Source: Streptomyces sp. SCSIO 75703 (GTDB taxonomy: Bacteria > Actinomycetota > Actinomycetes > Streptomycetales > Streptomycetaceae). Taken from it: a stretch of DNA of 64,000 bases. The translations under genes were made by a program, and so were the position numbers. The stretch covers positions 2,790,001 to 2,854,000 of the forward strand of contig NZ_CP144555.1 in NCBI RefSeq assembly GCF_036607905.1. The letters run 5' to 3'. Below the pieces are notes generated by a model. The model was not told where the DNA came from, ran no database searches, and worked only from the letters and a program-made list of their open reading frames with translations. This document shows, in pieces, positions 58,269-64,000 of this stretch. Position 1 is the stretch's first letter, and every line of letters begins with the position of its first letter.

Positions 58269-58386
58269 GCATTCCCCCCAAGGGACACCTGGCGCCCATG
58301 GAGGGCACAGAGAATCGACTGCTCGTTCACAGTGAGGACGCGAGACTATCGCAAGACGGTTCGAACGTTCCGGAAGTTTTCCCGGG

Positions 58387-59202
58387 TCAGGAGCCGGTCT
58401 GCGCCGCCAGCAGTTCCTTGAAGTCCGCGGTGTCCGCGGCCGGCGGGCGCTCGGCGACGACGGTCACGCCGTAATCGGTGTACCAGGCGGTCTGCGTCAG
58501 CTCCCCGGTCGCCGTCCGGCCCCGCTCCACCTTCTTCACGAGGAGGTCCCGGTCGTCGACCCAGACGTCCACGGTCTGGGCGGTGGCGCCGTCCACGGTG
58601 CCCGACCAGTGTGTGGTGCGCCGGCCGCGCGTCGTCTCCTCGCCGACCCGCCGGACGTCCGCGGAGGCCAGGAGCTGCTTGAGCGCCTGGTGGGGGGTGG
58701 TGCTGCGCATCTGGTCGGCGAAGTCGGCGCCGAGGTCGCCCAGTTCCTCCAGGTCGTCGTAGACGTACCTGATCCAGTGCCGGCCGCCGGCCCGCTCGGC
58801 GAAGGCGTCGCCCATCTTCGCGTAGTACGCGTCGGCCAGGTACCGGGCCTCCATGGCGGTGGTGCCGAGTCCGCGCATCGTCTCGGCGGTGGTGCCGCCG
58901 GTGTAGGTGATGGTCAGGGTGCCGGTGAGGCCGTCGCTCCAGCCGAGGGCGCCGGTGGCCTCCAGGGACAGTTCGCTGCCCATGACGGTGGCCGATTCGA
59001 CCCGGGCGGAGCCGGCCCGGCCGACGGCCCGTTCCGCGGCGCGCAGGGCGGAGGGCACGGGGGCGGTCGGCGTGGCCGTGGGGCGGCCCTCGTCCCGGTC
59101 GCCGCCGGTGGCGCCGGTGCCGGCGCAGGAGGGCGTGCACAGCAGCAGCACGGCCGTCACCGCGGTCGAGAAGGCCGTGCGGCGTAGCGTCGTGCTCGTC
59201 AT
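58387..59202 (-). CDS. LppX/LprG-like lipoprotein, copy 2
   Basis: The 271-residue protein has a signal peptide ending TPSC (Cys26), then a domain similar to its neighbour in order and spacing: [57 protein letters not shown]. The two probably arose by duplication. A terminator after rplA makes them independent of the L11-L1 transcript. Confidence 0.8.
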   Translation of the reverse strand: MTSTTLRRTAFSTAVTAVLLLCTPSCAGTGATGGDRDEGRPTATPTAPVPSALRAAERAVGRAGSARVESATVMGSELSLEATGALGWSDGLTGTLTITYTGGTTAETMRGLGTTAMEARYLADAYYAKMGDAFAERAGGRHWIRYVYDDLEELGDLGADFADQMRSTTPHQALKQLLASADVRRVGEETTRGRRTTHWSGTVDGATAQTVDVWVDDRDLLVKKVERGRTATGELTQTAWYTDYGVTVVAERPPAADTADFKELLAAQTGS

Positions 59203-59433
59203 GTCGTCCCACCCCTGTGCGCGTCACCTGCCCGCACGCTAGCCGAGGCGCGCGGTACCCGTCCCGCAAAGCCTGGCCCGCCTCTCCCCCGGGGGGAAAG
59301 GCCCGGCGGTGGGTGGACGCGGGGAAACGGCGGACGGGAGCCGCCGCGCCGGGCGCAGGGGGGCCGGATAGACCGGCAGCCCGGAGGACCGGAAGTCGGG
59401 AGGACCGGCAGCCCGGGAAACCCGAAAAAGGGG

Positions 59434-59464
59434 ACGGGCCCCGCACCGTGGGTGCGGGGCCCGT
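59434..59464 (-). terminator. Terminator after rplA
   Basis: A perfect 14-bp stem (ACGGGCCCCGCACC and complement) with a 3-base loop is followed on the minus strand by CCCCTTTTTCGG. It is a strong intrinsic terminator 22 bases beyond the rplA stop. Confidence 0.9.
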
Positions 59465-59486
59465 GACCGTCGAGCGAGCCGTCGGC

Positions 59487-60212
59487 TCAGACCGCGGCCG
59501 GGTCCTCCTCGACGAGGAGGTTGCGGGTGCGGTTCGGGTCGACCGGGATGCCGGGGCCCATGGTGGTGCTCACGGCGGCCTTCTTGATGTACCGGCCCTT
59601 CGCGGCGGACGGCTTCAGACGCAGGATCTCGTCCAGGGCCGCGCCGTAGTTCTCCACCAGCTTGGTCTCGTCGAACGACGTCTTGCCGATGATGAAGTGC
59701 AGGTTCGAGTGCTTGTCGACGCGGAACTCGATCTTGCCGCCCTTGATGTCGTTGACAGCCTTGGCGACGTCCGGGGTCACGGTGCCGGTCTTGGGGTTCG
59801 GCATCAGACCACGGGGACCGAGCACGCGGCCGAGGCGGCCGACCTTGCCCATGAGGTCCGGGGTGGCGACGACGGCGTCGAAGTCCAGACGGCCCTTCGA
59901 CACCTCGTCGATGAGTTCGTCGGCGCCGACGATGTCGGCGCCCGCGGCACGCGCGGCCTCGGCACGGTCACCGGTCGCGAAGACCAGGACCCGGGCGGTC
60001 TTGCCGGTGCCGTGTGGGAGGTTCACGGTGCCACGGACCATCTGGTCGGCCTTGCGCGGGTCGACACCCAGGCGGAAGGCGACCTCGACGGTGCCGTCGA
60101 ACTTGGTCGTGGAGGTCTCCTTGGCGAGGCGGACGGCCTCGAGCGGGGCGTACAGGCGCTCCCGGTCGATCTTGGCGTCCGCAGCGCGGAGAGACTTGCT
60201 GCGCTTGCTCAC
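59487..60212 (-). CDS. rplA: 50S ribosomal protein L1
   Basis: L1 (uL1) forms the mobile stalk at the E site and, in E. coli, represses the L11 operon. The 241-residue protein contains [40 protein letters not shown] and [14 protein letters not shown]. The GTG start follows CAGGAGC. It is 74 bases after rplK. Confidence 0.98.
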   Translation of the reverse strand: MSKRSKSLRAADAKIDRERLYAPLEAVRLAKETSTTKFDGTVEVAFRLGVDPRKADQMVRGTVNLPHGTGKTARVLVFATGDRAEAARAAGADIVGADELIDEVSKGRLDFDAVVATPDLMGKVGRLGRVLGPRGLMPNPKTGTVTPDVAKAVNDIKGGKIEFRVDKHSNLHFIIGKTSFDETKLVENYGAALDEILRLKPSAAKGRYIKKAAVSTTMGPGIPVDPNRTRNLLVEEDPAAV

Positions 60213-60286
60213 TACTGCTCCTGGGGTTGCTTAGGAGTCGTGGTCCGGGCCGAGCAGGCCCCGCCACTTCTGCGGGAAGGTGGGGA

Positions 60287-60721
60287 TCAGCCCTCGACCG
60301 TGACGCCCATGGAACGGGCGGTGCCGGCGATGATCTTCTCGGCGGCGTCCAGGTCGTTGGCGTTGAGGTCGGGCAGCTTGGTGGTGGCGATCTCGCGGAC
60401 CTGGTCGCGGGTGATCTTGGCGACCTTGGTCTTGTGCGGCTCGCCGGAGCCCTTCTCCACGCCCGCGGCCTTGAGGATCATCTTGGCGGCCGGCGGCGTC
60501 TTGGTGATGAAGGTGAAGGAGCGGTCCTCGTAGACCGTGATCTCCACCGGGATGACCCAACCGCGCTGCGACTCGGTCGCGGCGTTGTAGGCCTTGCAGA
60601 ACTCCATGATGTTGACGCCGTGCTGACCCAGCGCGGGGCCGACCGGCGGAGCCGGGTTGGCGGCACCGGCCTGGATCTGGAGCTTGATGAGCCCCGTGAC
60701 CTTCTTCTTCTTGGGAGGCAT
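60287..60721 (-). CDS. rplK: 50S ribosomal protein L11
   Basis: L11 (uL11) binds the GTPase-associated centre, is needed for RelA activation and is the thiostrepton site. The 144-residue protein begins [20 protein letters not shown], and Pro22/Pro26-region residues of the N-domain ([15 protein letters not shown]) look wild type. The upstream frame extension is leader. Confidence 0.97.
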   Translation of the reverse strand: MPPKKKKVTGLIKLQIQAGAANPAPPVGPALGQHGVNIMEFCKAYNAATESQRGWVIPVEITVYEDRSFTFITKTPPAAKMILKAAGVEKGSGEPHKTKVAKITRDQVREIATTKLPDLNANDLDAAEKIIAGTARSMGVTVEG

Positions 60722-60754
60722 GGCTCTCCGGGTCCTTTCATTCGGGTCCTGCCC

Positions 60755-60778
60755 GCGTACCGGGAACAACCCGGACGC
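60755..60778 (-). promoter_or_regulatory. Hairpin in the rplK leader (possible L1-binding site)
   Basis: On the minus strand the arms GCGT-CCGGG and CCCGG-(T)ACGC pair around TTGTT, 34-57 bases before the rplK start. L1-binding leaders are found in this position in other bacteria; identity here is an inference. Confidence 0.4.
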
Positions 60779-60792
60779 AGGCATACCGCACA

Positions 60793-60820
60793 ACGATAGC
60801 GGGTATGGATGCGCGGCCAA
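60793..60820 (-). promoter_or_regulatory. rplK-rplA promoter
   Basis: On the minus strand TTGGCC (60820-60815), 16 bases, then TATCGT (60798-60793). The -35 lies inside the T-run of the nusG terminator. Confidence 0.55.
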
Positions 60821-60823
60821 AAA

Positions 60824-60869
60824 CCGGGCAGGTCAGGCGATCGCGTACGCGACGGCCTGACCTGCCCGG
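60824..60869 (-). terminator. Terminator after nusG
   Basis: A perfect 15-bp stem (CCGGGCAGGTCAGGC and complement) is followed on the minus strand by TTTTTGG. It separates secE-nusG from rplK-rplA. Confidence 0.9.
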
Positions 60870-60899
60870 ACGCTGGTGGTCCAGGGAGAACCGGGTGAC

Positions 60900-61733
60900 C
60901 TAGTTCTTCTGGATCTGGTCGAAGGAGAGCTCGACCGGGGTCTCGCGGCCGAAGATCTCGACGAGGCCCTTGACCTTCTTCGAGTCGGCGTTGATCTCGT
61001 TGATGGTGGCCTGGAGGGTGGCGAAGGGGCCGTCGGTGACGGTGACCGAGTCGCCGACCTCGAAGTCCAGGACCTGGACCTCGACCTTGCGCTGCGGCGC
61101 CGGCTTGCCCTCGGCCTCGGCCGCCTCGCGGGCGGCCTTCTCCTCGGCCTCCGGGGCGAGCATCTTGACGATCTCGTCGAGGGAGAGCGGGTAGGGGTCG
61201 TAGGCGTTGCCGACGAAGCCCGTGACGCCGGGGGTGTTGCGGACGACGCCCCAGGACTCGTTCGTCAGGTCCATGCGGACGAGCACGTAACCGGGCAGCT
61301 TGTTCTGCCGGACGGTCTTGCGCTCGCCGTTCTTGATCTGGACGATCTCTTCCTCGGGGACCTCGGCCTGGTAGATGAACTCCTCGACGTTCAGCGAGAC
61401 GGCGCGCTGCTCCAGGTTGGCCTTCACGCGCTTCTCGTAGCCCGCGTAGGTGTGGATCACGTACCACTCGCCGGGCAGGACGCGCAGTTCCTGGCGGAGC
61501 TGCTCGACGGGGTCGAGCTGCGGCTCGGCCTCTTCCTCGGTCTCCGCGTCCGCGGCGCCGTCCCCGGCCGCCTCGTCCGTCTCCTCGGCGACGACGGCCT
61601 CGGCGCCCTCGACCTCGGCCGAGGTCTCGGTGGCCTCGCTGTCCGAGCCCTCGACGGTGCCGGGCTTGTCCTCGACGGACTCGGCAGCCTCCCCGCGAGG
61701 CTCAGCGGCGTCGTTCACGTTCGGGTCAGACAC
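60900..61733 (-). CDS. nusG: Transcription termination/antitermination protein NusG
   Basis: NusG links RNA polymerase to Rho or to the ribosome (S10). The 277-residue protein has an acidic, Glu/Ala-rich N-terminal extension of about 85 residues, then the NGN domain ([20 protein letters not shown]) and a C-terminal KOW domain ([20 protein letters not shown]). E. coli NusG is 181 residues. It follows secE by 80 bases with a G+C-rich hairpin between them. Confidence 0.97.
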   Translation of the reverse strand: MSDPNVNDAAEPRGEAAESVEDKPGTVEGSDSEATETSAEVEGAEAVVAEETDEAAGDGAADAETEEEAEPQLDPVEQLRQELRVLPGEWYVIHTYAGYEKRVKANLEQRAVSLNVEEFIYQAEVPEEEIVQIKNGERKTVRQNKLPGYVLVRMDLTNESWGVVRNTPGVTGFVGNAYDPYPLSLDEIVKMLAPEAEEKAAREAAEAEGKPAPQRKVEVQVLDFEVGDSVTVTDGPFATLQATINEINADSKKVKGLVEIFGRETPVELSFDQIQKN

Positions 61734-61813
61734 GGTGGCTGCTTCTTCCTGGATACATAGGGGTGGAACACGCGAAAGGGGCGCCGGGTACCTCGGCGCC
61801 CTTCGCTTGCGGC

Positions 61814-62098
61814 TCAGCCGAAGACGTACTTGGCGGCGTGGCTGAAGCCATAGTCAATCAGAGTCACCAGCCCGATCATGATGACCACGAAAATAATCAC
61901 CACGGTGGTGTACGTCGTGAGCTGGTTGCGGCTGGGCCAGACGACCTTCCGCAGCTCGGCGACGATCTGGCGGTAGAAGAGCGCGAGACGCTTCAGAGGG
62001 CCCTTCTTGGCGCGCTTGCCGCCCTTGCGGGACTTCTTGGAGTTCGGCGCTTCGTCCTGGGCATCAGGCATGTCGATGGAGCCCACGGCGTCCGTCAC
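61814..62098 (-). CDS. secE: Protein translocase subunit SecE
   Basis: SecE clamps the SecY channel. The 94-residue protein has a basic cytoplasmic N-terminus, the conserved [21 protein letters not shown] and one transmembrane helix ([20 protein letters not shown]), the single-helix form. The GTG follows AGGTGAGGACGA. Confidence 0.96.
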   Translation of the reverse strand: MTDAVGSIDMPDAQDEAPNSKKSRKGGKRAKKGPLKRLALFYRQIVAELRKVVWPSRNQLTTYTTVVIIFVVIMIGLVTLIDYGFSHAAKYVFG

Positions 62099-62206
62099 TC
62101 GTCCTCACCTGATTCCGGGTCGTGGCCGTGCCGCGCCCGGTCTGAGCCGCACGGCGGTGCATTGCTGTACGTACACGCGCACACATCCTGGCGGAGGAGT
62201 GTGTAG

Positions 62207-62279
62207 CAGGGCCGGAGGGACTCGAACCCCCAACCGCTGGTTTTGGAGACCAGTGCTCTACCAATTGAGCTACGACCCT
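62207..62279 (-). tRNA. tRNA-Trp (anticodon CCA)
   Basis: The 73-base gene folds with acceptor AGGGTCG/CGGCCCT, anticodon stem CTGGT/ACCAG around the CCA anticodon, and T-arm GGGGGTTCGAGTCCCTC. Discriminator is G73, as required for tRNA-Trp. The 3' CCA is not encoded. It is 108 bases upstream of secE, the usual trnW-secE-nusG order. Confidence 0.96.
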
Positions 62280-62364
62280 TTGTGCGTCCCCCAACGTACC
62301 GCATCCGCCCGGTTGCCTGGTGTGCACCGAGTGGCGGCGGACCGCTGAGGGCCAACGAGGTGAG

Positions 62365-62394
62365 AGTGTACGTGTTCCGGGGCCGGGCGTCGAA
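62365..62394 (-). promoter_or_regulatory. Candidate promoter of tRNA-Trp-secE-nusG
   Basis: On the minus strand TTCGAC (62394-62389), 18 bases, then TACACT (62370-62365), about 85 bases before the tRNA. Confidence 0.45.
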
Positions 62395-62551
62395 CAGAAA
62401 GCGCCCGTGAGGGGCGTCCCCGGCCCCTCCTGGCCGAAGATCGCCCAGGCCGCGGGCGGGTTCCGGACTCTTGTCCGGGGTTCGCCCCGGGGCCGTTCGG
62501 TCTGTGAAACCCGCGTGCCCCGGGCGTTTCGGGTCTGGAACGATGGGGTGC

Positions 62552-63778
62552 ATGAGCGCTGCAACCCCTCCCACCGAGCGCCGGGTCTCCGCCCGAGTCG
62601 GCGCGATCTCCGAGTCCGCCACCCTCGCCGTGGACGCCAAGGCCAAGGCTCTCAAGGCCGCCGGGCGTCCGGTGATCGGCTTCGGTGCCGGCGAGCCCGA
62701 CTTCCCGACCCCGGACTACATCGTCGAGGCCGCCGTCGAGGCGTGCAAGGACCCGAAGTACCACCGCTACACGCCGGCCGGCGGCCTGCCCGAGCTGAAG
62801 GCCGCCATCGCCGCGAAGACGCTGCGCGACTCCGGCTACGAGATCGACCCGTCGCAGATCCTCGTCACCAACGGCGGCAAGCAGGCCATCTACGAGGCGT
62901 TCGCCGCGATCCTCGACCCCGGCGACGAGGTCATCGTCCCGGCCCCGTACTGGACGACGTACCCCGAGTCGATCCGGCTGGCCGGCGGTGTGCCGGTGGA
63001 GGTGGTCGCCGACGAGACGACCGGCTACCGGGTGAGCGTCGAGCAGCTCGAGGCGGCCCGCACGGAGAAGACCAAGGTCGTCCTCTTCGTCTCGCCCTCC
63101 AACCCGACCGGCGCCGTCTACCGCGCCGAGGAGGCCGAGGCCATCGGCCGCTGGGCCGTCGAGCACGGCCTGTGGGTGCTGACCGACGAGATCTACGAGC
63201 ACCTGGTCTACGGCGACGCCACCTTCACCTCGCTGCCGGCGATCCTTCCCGAGCTGCGCGACAAGTGCATCGTGGTCAACGGTGTCGCCAAGACGTACGC
63301 CATGACCGGCTGGCGCGTCGGGTGGCTCGTCGGCCCCAAGGACGTGGTGAAGGCCGCGACCAACCTCCAGTCCCACGCCACCTCGAACGTGTCCAACGTC
63401 GCCCAGGCGGCCGCCCTGGCCGCGGTCTCCGGCGACCTGGACGCCGTGGCCGCGATGCGGGAGGCGTTCGACCGGCGCCGCCGGACCATCGTGCGGATGC
63501 TCAACGAGATCGACGGCGTGGTGTGCCCGGAGCCGGAGGGCGCCTTCTACGCGTACCCGTCGGTGAAGGCGCTGCTCGGCAAGGAGATCCGGGGCCGCCG
63601 CCCGCAGGACTCCGTGGAGCTGGCCGCGCTGATCCTGGAGGAGGCCGAGGTCGCGGTGGTGCCGGGTGAGGCGTTCGGCACACCGGGCTACCTGCGGTTG
63701 TCGTACGCGCTCGGCGACGAGGACCTCGTCGAGGGTGTGAGCCGGGTGCAGAAGCTGCTGGCGGAGGCCCGGGACTGA
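62552..63778 (+). CDS. aspC: Aspartate aminotransferase
   Basis: The enzyme makes aspartate from oxaloacetate and glutamate with PLP. The 408-residue protein has the fold-type I motifs [18 protein letters not shown] and the PLP-lysine loop [16 protein letters not shown], and ends in [18 protein letters not shown]. The ATG ([12 protein letters not shown]) follows GGGGTG. It is divergent from the tRNA-Trp/secE transcript. Confidence 0.93.
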   Translation: MSAATPPTERRVSARVGAISESATLAVDAKAKALKAAGRPVIGFGAGEPDFPTPDYIVEAAVEACKDPKYHRYTPAGGLPELKAAIAAKTLRDSGYEIDPSQILVTNGGKQAIYEAFAAILDPGDEVIVPAPYWTTYPESIRLAGGVPVEVVADETTGYRVSVEQLEAARTEKTKVVLFVSPSNPTGAVYRAEEAEAIGRWAVEHGLWVLTDEIYEHLVYGDATFTSLPAILPELRDKCIVVNGVAKTYAMTGWRVGWLVGPKDVVKAATNLQSHATSNVSNVAQAAALAAVSGDLDAVAAMREAFDRRRRTIVRMLNEIDGVVCPEPEGAFYAYPSVKALLGKEIRGRRPQDSVELAALILEEAEVAVVPGEAFGTPGYLRLSYALGDEDLVEGVSRVQKLLAEARD

Positions 63779-63810
63779 CGGTCCCCCACCCCTTCCGCGC
63801 GGTACTCACG

Positions 63811-63839
63811 GAGCACTCCCCGGTCACCGGGGGGTGCTC
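63811..63839 (+). terminator. Terminator after aspC
   Basis: A 13-bp stem with one G-T pair (GAGCACTCCCCGG against CCGGGGGGTGCTC) and a 3-base loop, followed by TCTGTTCCTTTGT. Confidence 0.85.
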
Positions 63840-63915
63840 TGTTCCTTTGTACGAGCAAGCCCCCGTATGGGGAAACGGCTTCCGGGCCGGGCCCGGCGTA
63901 CGGCAGGATCACGGA

Positions 63916-64000
63916 ATGGAGCGTGTACGTGATCTCTCTGAGCTGCCGAAGGCCCATCTCCACCTGCACTTCACCGGGTCGATGCGGCCCGCCACCCTGC
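63916..64000 (+). CDS. Adenosine deaminase, N-terminal part (cut by window edge)
   Basis: The 28 visible codons read MERVRDLSELPKAHLHLHF then TGSMRPATL, the typical start of the adenosine/AMP deaminase family with the metal-binding HxH. The rest is outside the window. Confidence 0.8.
   Translation, partial: MERVRDLSELPKAHLHLHFTGSMRPATL

Overview
The window is about 70% G+C, with GTG and TTG starts used freely, purine-rich ribosome-binding sites and many short overlapping gene junctions. The proteins (S-type streptogrisin-like protease, WhiJ/DUF397 regulator trio, long NusG and S3 extensions) point to a Streptomyces chromosome in the conserved core near the S10, str, rpoBC and secE-nusG loci. 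Most genes are on the minus strand, so the large operons read from high to low coordinates.

Region by region, low to high. 1-5525 holds cell-wall precursor and coenzyme A genes: the 5' end of glmS, a lipoprotein, coaA, a DUF389 membrane protein and glmM. 5689-10099 holds rplM-rpsI, a GT87 membrane glycosyltransferase, a membrane-anchored protein of unknown function and truA. 10117-26861 is the complete S10-spc-alpha cluster, in transcription order rpsJ rplC rplD rplW rplB rpsS rplV rpsC rplP rpmC rpsQ rplN rplX rplE rpsN rpsH rplF rplR rpsE rpmD rplO secY adk map infA rpmJ rpsM rpsK rpoA rplQ, followed by truA. 27479-28837 is NADP-type gdhA.

29328-40691 is an accessory island between gdhA and tuf. 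It starts with a tightly coupled polymorphic-toxin operon: SseB-like gene, a partner gene split by an apparent one-base frameshift, a toxin with a WXG-like N-terminus and a papain-fold glutamine-deamidase C-terminus, an Imm35/YrhB-like immunity gene, and a tandemly duplicated protein that fuses immunity-like and decayed deamidase-like halves. After it come a LysR regulator with a long disordered tail, a secreted serine protease with a chitin-binding module, a DUF397/XRE/ATPase regulatory trio, a winged-helix protein with a hexanucleotide repeat, and a two-gene toxin-antitoxin-like pair.

40773-45426 is the str operon (rpsL rpsG fusA tuf). 45515-47941 holds a divergent pair of membrane-associated glycosyltransferases. 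48009-57389 is rplJ-rplL and rpoB-rpoC, with separate promoters and attenuator-like hairpins. 57420-59202 has two paralogous lipoproteins wedged between rplJ and rplA. 59434-62394 is rplK-rplA, secE-nusG and tRNA-Trp. The right edge has aspC and the first codons of an adenosine deaminase on the plus strand.

The core genes together build the ribosome, RNA polymerase and Sec channel. The most interesting material is the toxin operon with its split gene and duplicated immunity-like protein, and a 25-base leader element shared by the rpsJ and rpsL operons.
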